Origin: Actinoplanes campanulatus
Lineage (GTDB): Bacteria; Actinomycetota; Actinomycetes; Mycobacteriales; Micromonosporaceae
Assembly: GCF_014647795.1 (NCBI RefSeq)
Contig: NZ_BMPW01000035.1
Span: 20,117-84,116, forward strand
Direction of reading: 5' to 3'
DNA length: 64,000 nucleotides
The position numbers and the translations under genes were made by a program. The number at the start of each line of letters is the position of its first letter. Position 1 is the stretch's first letter. Below the pieces are notes generated by a model, which ran no database searches, was not told the DNA's origin, and was given only the letters and a program-made list of their open reading frames with translations. Positions 49,088 through 56,951 of the stretch are shown here, one piece after another.

Positions 49088-49275
49088 GCTGCGACGGTAT
49101 CGATAGCGATGACCGTCGGGAACCTCCTCCAAGATCACGATTCACGTGAGTTGGCCGGCGTACCACAGCGGCCTCTACCGCGCGGCTGTGGTCAGTGCAG
49201 CGCTGGCTGTGTCTCTGGGGTGGCGGAGCGAGTTGCTGGTCGCCGTGCCGGTGTCGTCAGATTTCCGCTCTGACG
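49023..49275. repeat. island right-end module, copy 1
   Basis: About 250 bases that align with 56577-56826 with roughly 90% identity by eye, including the promoter and start of a leftward gene. Copies lie 210-130 bases inside each island's right att core. Confidence 0.85.
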
Positions 49276-49420
49276 ACACGCCGGCGCGGCGGAGACGCTG
49301 GTGTGTCGCGGTCGATGAATCTCTGGTCTGAACAGGTGTGACGTTGGTGACGGTGCTCGGCCGAGTTGCCGACTCCAACCGAGGCCGCTTCAGCGGGAGA
49401 GGCGCGGTTCCCACCAAGAT

Positions 49421-49430
49421 CCCTAGCAAA
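49421..49430. promoter_or_regulatory. CCCTAGCAAA box, putative arm site, island 1 right
   Basis: Located 67 bases left of att copy 2. The matching box in island 2 is 68 bases left of the tRNA copy. Confidence 0.45.
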
Positions 49431-49487
49431 AGATCTTGTTACATCGCTCTTTGTTGATTTGGAAAGTTCTCTGAGCAGCGCAAACTT

Positions 49488-49529
49488 GAGCGGGCGACGA
49501 GAATCGAACTCGCGTAATCAGTTTGGAAG
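49488..49529 (-). repeat. att site 2: internal copy of the tRNA-Gly 3' half
   Basis: Identical over 42 bases to 41053-41094 and 56951-56992. It joins island 1 to island 2, and both arm-type boxes are present (49421 and 49648), as expected of an attP-like junction. Confidence 0.9.
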
Positions 49530-49647
49530 CAACAAGTCGATCATCCCGCAACGGTCCACCCGATCCCAGAAGGTGCCCGTGACCTGCTGTTTCGTTTCAG
49601 CTTCGTCCCGGTGTATCCCTGGGCTGGGTGGGCCGTTCCGGTCGGTT

Positions 49648-49657
49648 CCCTAGCAAG
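49648..49657. promoter_or_regulatory. CCCTAGCAAG box, putative arm site, island 2 left
   Basis: 160 bases right of the start of att copy 2, the same spacing as in island 1. Confidence 0.45.
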
Positions 49658-49670
49658 ATCCCTATCGTTT

Positions 49671-49754
49671 GCCCGTTGCCCGTTGCCCGTTGCCCGTTGC
49701 CCGTTGCCCGTTGCCCGTTGCCCGTTGCCCGTTGCCCGTTGCCCGGTGCCCAGT
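49671..49754. repeat. 10 tandem copies of GCCCGTT plus two variants
   Basis: Ten GCCCGTT units (49671-49740) are followed by GCCCGGT and GCCCAGT. The CCC is always kept and only the other bases vary. It begins 183 bases from the start of the att core, exactly as in island 1. Confidence 0.97.
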
Positions 49755-50250
49755 GCGGCGGTCGTACGCAGATTCGAGGGGCAAGGCGTAGCTGGATATA
49801 TAGATGACCGGGTTGCCGAGGCGGCTGGTAGTGATGTGGCTGACGATGGCGGGGCCGAGCGTCATCGGCATGATCACGTCAGTGGGAAGACGGACGGGGC
49901 CCGAGTGCAGGTCGGTGAGGGTGATAGCGGTGAGTCCTTCAGGCGCCATGAGGACGTGTTGCCTGGCGTCGGCAAGGCGGCGGGCGACGATATCCGTAGG
50001 TATTCCGCGTCGGCGACGACCAGGAACGGTGTGTTGTTCGGGCAGTGCTGTGTGGGTGGGCGTGACGAGTGCTTAGCGGTGGGGCATCGTTTGGTGCTGG
50101 TTCCGGGCAGCGGGGCCGAAGCAAGGAGAGGGTGGTGTCATGTCCGGGTTCGCGGTAGAGGGTGACTCAGACTCCATAGCCGGTGACGATGCCGTATCTG
50201 GAGCCTCGTCCACCCGACCCGGGCCAGAGGCGACCGGGCATCATGCTCCT
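49755..50250. other. gene-free region at the left of island 2
   Basis: About 500 bases with no supported frame. Possible remnants of coding sequence are too broken to name. Confidence 0.4.
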
Positions 50251-50781
50251 ATGAGGATCCGCGAAGCAACTGTTGTCGATGCAGACATGCTCGGCGATGT
50301 TCACGTACGAACCTGGCAAGAGGCATATCGGGGAAAAATCTCTGCTCAGTACCTGGCCCAGATAGACCTCGCCCAGCGACGGCAAGGATGGCGACGAATC
50401 CTGCAAAACCCTGGACTAGCGGCGACTCTCGTGGCCGAACACGAATGCCAGGGCGTCGTAGGGTTTATCCGCGTCTCGTCGAGCCGTGACTCCGACGCTG
50501 ACACGCGCCGAGTGGGTGAGGTCTATGGCCTCTACCTTCTGCCAGCGTTTTGGGGCCGAGGTGTCGGGCGCATGCTTATGGAAGCCGGGCTGCGCAGGCT
50601 GGCGCAGGCTGGCTATATGGAAAACACTCTTTGGGTGCTGGCGACGAACGATCGGGCACGACGTTTCTACGAAGCCAGCGGCTGGCGGCCGGACGGCGCG
50701 ACGAAGACGGATGACTCGCATGGTGTTCCATTGATCGAGGTTCGCTATCGGCGCACGGCCAGCATCCAACCGTCGGTTTAG
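50251..50781 (+). CDS. GNAT-family N-acetyltransferase
   Basis: A 176-residue GNAT enzyme. Motif A is VGEVYGLYLLPAFWGRGVGRMLMEAGLRRLAQAGY (acetyl-CoA-binding, around residues 89-124), with the later LWVLATNDRARRFYEASGW typical of motif B. The ATG at 50251 begins MRIREATVVDADML. Substrate unknown. Cargo of island 2. Confidence 0.88.
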   Translation: MRIREATVVDADMLGDVHVRTWQEAYRGKISAQYLAQIDLAQRRQGWRRILQNPGLAATLVAEHECQGVVGFIRVSSSRDSDADTRRVGEVYGLYLLPAFWGRGVGRMLMEAGLRRLAQAGYMENTLWVLATNDRARRFYEASGWRPDGATKTDDSHGVPLIEVRYRRTASIQPSV

Positions 50782-51377
50782 GTAGATGCACGCTCCGTAT
50801 TGCCGCGTCCAAATTCTCGGCTGTGGCGCTGAGCAGGCTATCGCACCCTGGACATCGCGCCAGGCGGTGCCGCTGCCGATCGCGAAGCCGGCGGCGACAC
50901 GCCTGGGGAGTCGCCGTTGCGCAGGTGGGCAAGGGCAAGTAGTGCCTGACGGCCCGGGATCGGCTACCTCCACTGCGCTGCTGACCCGTCGCGGTCTGCG
51001 CGGTCCTGGCCCGCGTCACCCCGTTCACGGCGATCGACGACTGGTTCTACGACCTGGACGAGTCGGACCGGTAACGGCTCGGGCTCAGCCGGGGCGTACC
51101 CGCGATGGGCAGATCTCGCGGGCGGGTGAGTACCCAGCCCTTGACTCGAGAAGCCCGGATTCCGCATTGTGGGCAGCATAATTCCTGCTCAATGCTGGTG
51201 GACAGGTAGACGACGGGGGAACCGTCCGGGTGCAGCTCGACCCGATCGGCGACCAGACCGTCCAGGCCCAGCATCCGGGGTCGTATCGTTGACCATGCTC
51301 TTTACTTGCGACAATCCGATCTAGACTCCCAGATGATCGCCGGTGGGCTGCGAGCCTTCGTCTCCGGGCCGGATCGA
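50782..51377. other. decayed region with a transposase fragment
   Basis: Contains the ISL3 fragment at 51095-51274 and, at about 51000-51074 on the plus strand, a short frame ending TPFTAIDDWFYDLDESDR that looks like the end of another broken gene. No intact gene. Confidence 0.45.
51095..51274 (-). pseudogene. N-terminal fragment of an ISL3-family transposase
   Basis: The frame reads MLGLDGLVADRVELHPDG, then CCPQCGIRASRVKGWVLTRPRDLPIAG, matching the N-terminal zinc-finger part of ISL3 transposases. The rest of the about 400-residue protein, including the DDE domain, is absent. It shows past insertion activity in island 2. Confidence 0.7.
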
Positions 51378-52592
51378 TCAGCGCACCCCGCTCAACCTCG
51401 AAGAACCCCGATGACCGGGTGGACCGACGTTCTTCCGCATTCTCAGGGTGGCTACCAGGCAGAAGAGGATGATGATGCTTGCGGTGGTGATCGCCGAGGC
51501 GGGGTGTGAGAAGAAGAGTGCCGAAGCCAATGCCGGGCTGAGGGCGAAGCCGACAGACGTCGCGATACTGAAAACGCCGATAATCCTTCCGCGGTCGGAG
51601 TCGTCTCCGACGCTGTACTGCGCGTCCCACATGGCGTAGGTAACTCCGATAAGAGCGATCTCGGCCAGGGTCAGCCCGACGGCAATCAAGATCAGCGAAA
51701 TTATCGCTGGTGCGTCGCGAAAACTGACGATTGCCATCGCGATAGCTGCCAGACCCTCAACAATGAGGGCAACCAGCAGGGTCGCCCCGAGGTGCTGCCG
51801 AACGAGACTTTCGCGCCCTTTCAACACCCGCTGTCCGGCCAGAGCGACCGCGAAGCCGACGACCGCACCTATGGCGACGATGGCGGGTGGTATTCCCTCT
51901 TTGCCCGCAGCGAGTACGGCGACCGCGCTGTCCGGCGCCGAGCCGAAGCCGACGATAAGTGCGAAGACGGATGCAGTCAGGAGAATGCCGAGCGACGGCG
52001 GCCGGAACGACACTCGGTTCCACTGGGTATTTTTGCGTTCCGGCAGCATAAGGGTTAGCGCCATTGCGGCCAGGAAGGAAGCGCAATTGACAGCAGGAAT
52101 GGCAAGAAGGGCACCGTGTTCGTCGAGCAACGCGGCTGCCGCTGAAACCCCGCCTCCGAGGATGGTGACCGCCACCACCCATACTTTGACCTTCGCCTTA
52201 AACTGGAGCAACTGTTCCTTGTCGAGATAAGCCGGGGGGAGTGCTCCGCGAACCGGTGACGTGACTCGCGTGAGTGCCGCGCCCAAGCCGCAGAGCACCA
52301 GGACCAGCGTCACGGAATCGACGAACAACAGCCCGAAGTACGTGAAGAACTGCGCACACTGCACGGCGAGGAGTACCCGCTTGGGGCCGAGTGAGTCCAC
52401 CATCGCTGAAGCAAAGAATGATACGCCGATGCCTGCAAATGTGCCGATCGTGAGCCAATGCAGCACCTGGGTGGGCGTCGCACCTAGTGAACCGATTACG
52501 AAGAAGCCGATGCCGGCTAGGAAGGTAGCAGTGCCGAATGCGTCGACGACGACGTTCGAGCCGATCAGTAGGGAGGGGGATATCCGCTTCAT
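51378..52592 (-). CDS. MFS transporter
   Basis: A 404-residue protein with about twelve hydrophobic segments and the loop DSLGPKRVLLAVQ between helices 2 and 3. It overlaps the upstream methyltransferase gene (TGATG), so it is part of the four-gene minus-strand run. It is probably the exporter of the product of that run. Confidence 0.82.
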   Translation of the reverse strand: MKRISPSLLIGSNVVVDAFGTATFLAGIGFFVIGSLGATPTQVLHWLTIGTFAGIGVSFFASAMVDSLGPKRVLLAVQCAQFFTYFGLLFVDSVTLVLVLCGLGAALTRVTSPVRGALPPAYLDKEQLLQFKAKVKVWVVAVTILGGGVSAAAALLDEHGALLAIPAVNCASFLAAMALTLMLPERKNTQWNRVSFRPPSLGILLTASVFALIVGFGSAPDSAVAVLAAGKEGIPPAIVAIGAVVGFAVALAGQRVLKGRESLVRQHLGATLLVALIVEGLAAIAMAIVSFRDAPAIISLILIAVGLTLAEIALIGVTYAMWDAQYSVGDDSDRGRIIGVFSIATSVGFALSPALASALFFSHPASAITTASIIILFCLVATLRMRKNVGPPGHRGSSRLSGVR

Positions 52593-53320
52593 CAGCTGAG
52601 GCCTCCCAGGAAAGCAACCTCCCGGAAGAATAGGTCAACTCTTCCGTCCGCATCACCGTTCTGGTCGACGAACTTCTCGATACGGGCACGCATCGCCGCA
52701 TCCTTCTGTGGCCGGTTGTCCGCCCAGTAGGAAGACGAACGCACGAACGCCGCAAGTGAGGATTCGTCATATCGGTGCAGTGTTCGAATTGTCTTTACGC
52801 GGGGTCTTTCCGGAAAGAACGTCCACGCCATCGTCTGCGCATCGTTTACATCGGGTCCCACCTGCGCCCCAACGAGCGAGCGAAGCAGCCAGAACCAGCG
52901 ATGGGTAACGTCGTCCTTCGGTTCGAGCCAACTCCAAGCGATCACGATCCGGCATGGTGCATCAGCTACGCGGATCACCTCGCGAGCGAATCTCGGTTTG
53001 TCGAACCATTCGAACGCCGAGGCGCTGACGACGAGATCAACCGGTCCCTGGACTTCGCCGAAATCCTCGGCGGATCCTGCGGCGAAACTGACGGCGGGGT
53101 CGTCGTTGACCTGACGAGCGACGGCGAGCATCTCGGGTGATCGGTCGATGCCGACGATCTGGTTGGCAAAAGCGCGCGCCCATCGGGTCGATCGGCCTGT
53201 GCCGCAGCCGACGTCGAGCGCGCGCCCGGCTAGCTCCCCTCCGTGTTGGTGCAGTACCCAGTCTGCCAACAAGGGGCTGTAGGCCGGGCGCGCTTGGTCG
53301 TAGTCGAAGCTGGCCAGCAA
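52592..53320 (-). CDS. class I SAM-dependent methyltransferase
   Basis: A 242-residue enzyme. The SAM site is ALDVGCGTGRSTRWA (residues about 34-48), followed by IVGIDRSPEMLAVAR and the SASAFEWFDKPRFAREVIRV region. Apparent start TTG at 53320, three bases beyond the SagB-type gene stop. It may modify the product of the neighbouring oxidoreductases; a small-molecule substrate cannot be excluded. Confidence 0.85.
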   Translation of the reverse strand: MLASFDYDQARPAYSPLLADWVLHQHGGELAGRALDVGCGTGRSTRWARAFANQIVGIDRSPEMLAVARQVNDDPAVSFAAGSAEDFGEVQGPVDLVVSASAFEWFDKPRFAREVIRVADAPCRIVIAWSWLEPKDDVTHRWFWLLRSLVGAQVGPDVNDAQTMAWTFFPERPRVKTIRTLHRYDESSLAAFVRSSSYWADNRPQKDAAMRARIEKFVDQNGDADGRVDLFFREVAFLGGLS

Positions 53321-53323
53321 GTG

Positions 53324-54442
53324 TCAGTCCGATTCCGCGTCAGCTCGCCCGAAAGCAGCTAGATAGATGGGGGACAGCTGTCCTTCGCTGTAGCCGATTA
53401 GGTCGCTGACTGCCTCGTCGTCCAGTGCCGGTGTCTGCCAGGCATGTAGTCCCAGGCCGGCCGCCACAGTCAATGCGGTCTGCATGAACACGCCACATTC
53501 GGTGTAGACCCAACGGTAGGCCCGCGGGAACCGGTACTTCCACATGTGGTGGTCCCAGTTTACGGCCAGAATGAGAGCCATGGCGGCACCATCGGCGAAG
53601 TGCTGGCCCCACAGCAGGTCGGACCATTTCTCCGGTACTGCGCTGGGCCTCGGGGCCAAAATGTTACTGGCCGGGTCGTACTGGTAGATGGTGTGCGGCT
53701 CGCAACCGTCTGGAGCCTCGGCGCCGAACGCTACGAAGCCGACGAACGGCTCGCCCCTGCTGTAGCTCTGGGACACGCGTAGCGGCACTCCACCATCGCT
53801 CCACGGGGCTCTCAGCGTCCATTGAAGCACAGTAGCGACGTCCGGCAGCGTGATCGACGTCCCCTGTAGGCGGTAGGAGGTCCGCCGTGTGCGCTGTGCG
53901 TCACGGAACGGACGGTTGAGGCTGAGCGCGTCGGGCAGGCGGAGACTCGACCTACCGGGCGCCGGCACACAGGGGAACGGGCCAGGTGGTGGCGTCGTCG
54001 GCTGGACGTTCTCACCGTCGGCTGTGGTCATCACCTTGGGGTTATGGGTGTAGTCGTGCACCCATCGGCTGTTGCGCTCAGCCCAATGCAACTGGAGTGC
54101 ATCCGCCCATTCGACCTCGAGCCACTGCTCCTCCCCAGGGGTAATCGAATCCGCCGGGTCGGCTAGCAGACCGTCCTCGATCAGCGTTGCGACTATGGCC
54201 GATGACTCATCCGGGCTTACGTGGAGCTCGGAGGTCAGGCGGTTGGTCCACTCATCGCGATCAGCCGCCGGATCGCACGTCATGAAGAAGACGGCCAGTT
54301 CCTGCGGAAAAGTGTAGTAGCACCTGGCATTCCCCTCGCCCCATGAAACCTCCCAGAGGTCGGAGTCGTCGGCGGGTGAGCGGACTAGAAAATTCTTAGC
54401 GAGAGCCAGTTGGCCGGTGTTGCTCTGGACGTCGACGGTCAT
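53324..54442 (-). CDS. SagB-type (McbC-like) FMN oxidoreductase with N-terminal extension
   Basis: A 372-residue protein. Residues about 1-100 resemble the winged-helix extension of SagB-type dehydrogenases. The nitroreductase domain has RRTSYRLQGTSITLPDVATVLQWTL, NWDHHMWKYRFPRAYRWVYTECGVFMQTALTVAAGLGLHAW (around 300-345). Such enzymes oxidise azolines to thiazoles or oxazoles in RiPPs. It overlaps the preceding SagB-type gene by one base (TGATG). Confidence 0.8.
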   Translation of the reverse strand: MTVDVQSNTGQLALAKNFLVRSPADDSDLWEVSWGEGNARCYYTFPQELAVFFMTCDPAADRDEWTNRLTSELHVSPDESSAIVATLIEDGLLADPADSITPGEEQWLEVEWADALQLHWAERNSRWVHDYTHNPKVMTTADGENVQPTTPPPGPFPCVPAPGRSSLRLPDALSLNRPFRDAQRTRRTSYRLQGTSITLPDVATVLQWTLRAPWSDGGVPLRVSQSYSRGEPFVGFVAFGAEAPDGCEPHTIYQYDPASNILAPRPSAVPEKWSDLLWGQHFADGAAMALILAVNWDHHMWKYRFPRAYRWVYTECGVFMQTALTVAAGLGLHAWQTPALDDEAVSDLIGYSEGQLSPIYLAAFGRADAESD

Positions 54443-55377
54443 CAGAGTCGCCCCTCCAAGCCGAGCCCGAGAACGTACATCGGCCCTTCCCTTCCGTCAT
54501 CATCAAGATCTAAAATTTCTAGCCAGTTGTCGTCATGGATGGACGGGCAGTGGTAGGCGTCCACACCGCGGGCTCGCATCGAGAAGTTGATGGCCTGGTA
54601 CATGTGGCCCAGTTCGAGAAGAAGCATGCGGTACGACCGTGCGTAGCGGTATTTCCAGCTATGGCGAAGCCATCGGCAGGTGATCGCGAGGCTGATCTTC
54701 GAGCTGACGATGCCGCCCTTGCCGAAGCAGGAAGCGTCGATGTGTTCCGGCGTGAATGTCGAATCACGGGGGTGCAGTTCATGGGTAACCGGATCGAACC
54801 AGTAAGCCCCCAGCGGGAGGCCGTCGATTCCTTTAGAGATGACGTACACCTCGAACGGATGGCGGGCTCCGCCAGAGGGGTAGCTGCGTTGTTGATAGGC
54901 GCCGAGAGACCCCTCGATAACGCGCTGCGGCGCGACGGCGTCAACAAGCCCGGCCAGAACGGCCTCAAAGGTCGGCGGAGGGCCGACGAACTTGTTGATA
55001 GGTCGAGCGGAGTTGAGGACCTTCTCCAGCGTCGGCGCTTCACCCAACTGCTGAATGCCGACTGAGATGGCTCGGCCTGTCGATTTGGGCGAGTAGTGTT
55101 CCGGCTGCTCACCGACCGGCCCAGGATTCTCCAGCATGTCCTTGAAGAGTTCGCGATAGGCGACGCCGCCGTCGTCATCGGGTAGAAAGGCCATACCGCG
55201 ATACGCCAGATGGAAGTCTGCAGCATCGCGCCATCCGTGCTCAGACCAGTGTGCGATTAGATCCGAATGAGTATGAAGCCGGCCGCCGAGCAGCCGTGGA
55301 CCGAGCAGCTGTGGATCTACGACCTGCGGACCAACCAGCACTTCACGCTCAAGCAGAACCCGCTGCGCCGCCACCAC
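54442..55377 (-). CDS. second SagB-type oxidoreductase, 5' end displaced by hsdM junction
   Basis: SagB homology begins at about 55275 (LHTHSDLIAHWSEHGWRDAADFHLAYRGMAFLPDD) and runs to 54442, with the SYPSGGARHPFEVYVI motif and WRHSWKYRYARSYRMLLLELGHMYQ segment. No ATG, GTG or TTG occurs near the natural N-terminus; the frame continues as antisense to the hsdM fragment until GTG 55377. The true start was probably lost by recombination. The next in-frame ATG is at 55194. Confidence 0.7.
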   Translation of the reverse strand: MVAAQRVLLEREVLVGPQVVDPQLLGPRLLGGRLHTHSDLIAHWSEHGWRDAADFHLAYRGMAFLPDDDGGVAYRELFKDMLENPGPVGEQPEHYSPKSTGRAISVGIQQLGEAPTLEKVLNSARPINKFVGPPPTFEAVLAGLVDAVAPQRVIEGSLGAYQQRSYPSGGARHPFEVYVISKGIDGLPLGAYWFDPVTHELHPRDSTFTPEHIDASCFGKGGIVSSKISLAITCRWLRHSWKYRYARSYRMLLLELGHMYQAINFSMRARGVDAYHCPSIHDDNWLEILDLDDDGREGPMYVLGLGLEGRL

Positions 55378-55656
55378 CTAGACGACTTCGTCGCCAGCTA
55401 CGCACCGGGCAAGCCACGCTCGGAGCGCGTCGAGACCAATCAGTTCAAGCCGTTCACGTACGAGGAACTGCTCAGCCGCGACAAGGTCAACCTCGACATC
55501 ACCTGGCTGCGCGACGAGTCGCTTGAGGACATGGATAACCTTCCCGCGCCGGAGGTCATCGCCCGCGAGATCGTGGAGGATCTGACAGCGGCCCTGGCCG
55601 AGTTCGAAGCTGTTGCCGCCGCGCTGGGAGCTGAAAGCGTTCCCGGGCTGTCCTGA
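55267..55656 (+). pseudogene. hsdM: C-terminal fragment of type I restriction methylase HsdM
   Basis: The frame encodes the last 129 residues of an HsdM-like protein: EQLWIYDLRTNQHFTLKQNPL, YEELLSRDKVNLDITWLRDESLEDMDNLP, and IAREIVEDLTAALAEFEAVAAAL. The methylase motifs and the other hsd genes are missing. A stop at 55258 shows the frame is cut just upstream. A terminator hairpin follows. Confidence 0.78.
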
Positions 55657-55678
55657 TCTCGCCGGCCCGCGCGGACCC

Positions 55679-55715
55679 AGGCTGATGCCCCGACCTCTGG
55701 TCGGGGCATCAGCCT
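55679..55715 (+). terminator. 17-bp perfect hairpin after the hsdM fragment
   Basis: AGGCTGATGCCCCGACC (55679-55695) pairs fully with 55699-55715 around a TCT loop. Confidence 0.85.
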
Positions 55716-56017
55716 GTCAAGGCGGGGAACTGTACACCGGATCTCGACCACCCAGACGTCCACCGACAAGCTCACGGCCACGAGTCGATCATGCGATCAA
55801 GCACATAAGCGGCGGACCAGCTCCGGGGCGAAACGCGAGATAGCGGGCGCCACGGCCCTCACTCAGCTGCCGCTGATAAGGCGTATCGGGTGTGGGTCGC
55901 GCGAGGTGCCGGCAGCAGCCATCGCTCGGGAGAACCTGGGAGAACCTCACGACAGGGGACCACCGCCCGGCACCTTGACAGGGTAGGTCTCGGTCATTCA
56001 GCCGATGTCAGGCCCCG
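55716..56017. other. intergenic region, nothing recognised
   Basis: About 300 bases with no supported gene, repeat or RNA. Confidence 0.4.
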
Positions 56018-56644
56018 TTATGCGTCATGAAGGTTGTCCGTTTCGAGGACTCTGGAACCCATGGCGCGGTGTGTGGCGTTCTGGTAGGCGTTGGCCCGCC
56101 AGACAGCGACCTCGATAGTGCGGTAGCCGTACCAGCCGTGGTTGCCGACGTGCACGTCCAGGTCATCCCTCGCCGCGAGTGCGCCGAGCGTGATCAGGTG
56201 ATCGTTGTTGATCGAGTAAGGCTGGGCGAGCAGCAGTGCGGGTCGGCCGTCGAAGGTCCAGCGGGTGACATGATCGGCCCACCGGCCGAGGCCGCCGCGG
56301 CAGCCACCCGAAGGACACCGTTCGCCGTCAAGCCAATGCAGCCCCGAACAGGAAGTCTTGGCCAGTTTCAGCCCGTACCTTTGCGCCCAGCCGACGAGTC
56401 GTTGGCGGGATCCGACGTCGATATCTGCGCCATAGGGCCACTTCTGCCGGCCGAGGATCGGTTTTGCCTGCCGGTCGAGTGTCGCGACGAGTTCCCGGTT
56501 GTCCGCCGTGGTGTGGTGGCTACAGGCTCGGTGCCGGTCTGGGTAGATGAGGCCTCGTTCGCAACACGCTCGCATTGGCGCGGGCCGGTCGGACGGGGTA
56601 TTGCCCGCGATCTCGGCGGATGAGGAGTCAGGTGTACGCGCCAT
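56018..56644 (-). CDS. hypothetical protein of the island right-end module
   Basis: A 208-residue protein starting MARTPDSSSAEIAGN. It carries two Cys pairs (CCERG and CSGLHWLDGERCPSGGCRGG), and DHVTRWTFDGRPALLLAQPYSI around residue 120. No known family is recognised, but the arrangement suggests a zinc-bearing protein conserved in mobile regions. The upstream sequence and first 23 codons match the remnant at 48998-49087 in island 1. Confidence 0.6.
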   Translation of the reverse strand: MARTPDSSSAEIAGNTPSDRPAPMRACCERGLIYPDRHRACSHHTTADNRELVATLDRQAKPILGRQKWPYGADIDVGSRQRLVGWAQRYGLKLAKTSCSGLHWLDGERCPSGGCRGGLGRWADHVTRWTFDGRPALLLAQPYSINNDHLITLGALAARDDLDVHVGNHGWYGYRTIEVAVWRANAYQNATHRAMGSRVLETDNLHDA

Positions 56645-56826
56645 GCTGCGACGGTATCGATAACGATGACCGTCGGGAACCTCCTCCAGGATCACGTCCG
56701 GCGTGAGTTAGCCAGCGCGCCTAGCGGCCTCTACCGCGCGGCTGTGGTCAGTGCAGCGCTGGCTGCGTCTCCGGGGTGACGGAGCGAGTTGCTGGTTGCC
56801 GTGCCTGTGTCCTCAGATTTCCGGCA
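56577..56826. repeat. island right-end module, copy 2
   Basis: Aligns with about 49023-49275. It includes the ATG of the leftward gene at 56644 and the sequence CGCGCGGCTGTGGTCAGTG. Confidence 0.85.
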
Positions 56827-56882
56827 GGAGTACACGCGGCGGCGGGGAAGGCCCTGGTCAGGCGGTTGACTTCCCTAACATT

Positions 56883-56892
56883 CCCTAGCAAG
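56883..56892. promoter_or_regulatory. CCCTAGCAAG box, putative arm site, island 2 right
   Basis: 68 bases left of the tRNA-Gly copy of the att core. A near copy, TTCCCTAACA, lies directly beside it at 56871-56880. Confidence 0.45.
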
Positions 56893-56951
56893 TGACATAG
56901 ATCACTCAATGGCGTGCAGGCGTGAAGTGAGCCTGAGCAGGGAGTACTTCG

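Larger units (their letters stand above)
41095..49487. mobile_element. island 1: integrase-less element between tRNA-Gly att copies
   Basis: An 8.4-kb segment bounded by att copies 1 and 2. The left module (41053-41235, then a 7-bp array) and the right module (about 49023-49275, then a CCCTAGCAA box) are shared with island 2. Cargo: two small proteins, a large DNRLRE secreted protein and two lipoproteins. No integrase, relaxase or replication protein was seen. Confidence 0.75.
48640..49487. other. right end of island 1
   Basis: This stretch holds the right-end module shared with island 2 (about 49023-49275), a truncated leftward reading frame, and the CCCTAGCAA box at 49421. A longer minus-strand frame (about 48765-49166) includes a cysteine-rich segment EAEFCQTCADLR and could be a small gene, but its start overlaps the shared module in another frame. 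Confidence 0.45.
49530..56950. mobile_element. island 2: integrase-less element between tRNA-Gly att copies
   Basis: A 7.4-kb segment with the same two end modules as island 1. Cargo: a GNAT acetyltransferase, an ISL3 transposase fragment, an incomplete RiPP-like cluster (MFS, methyltransferase, two SagB-type oxidoreductases), an hsdM remnant and a gene in the right-end module. No integrase was seen. Confidence 0.75.

Noticed and set aside
50416-51028. Minus-strand frames opposite the GNAT gene
   Set aside because: Antisense to a motif-supported acetyltransferase, with no own family signature.
55267-55656. Intact restriction-modification system
   Set aside because: Only the C-terminal 129 residues of HsdM are present, and hsdS and hsdR are missing.
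41095-56950. Prophage
   Set aside because: No terminase, capsid, portal, tail or lysis genes are present.
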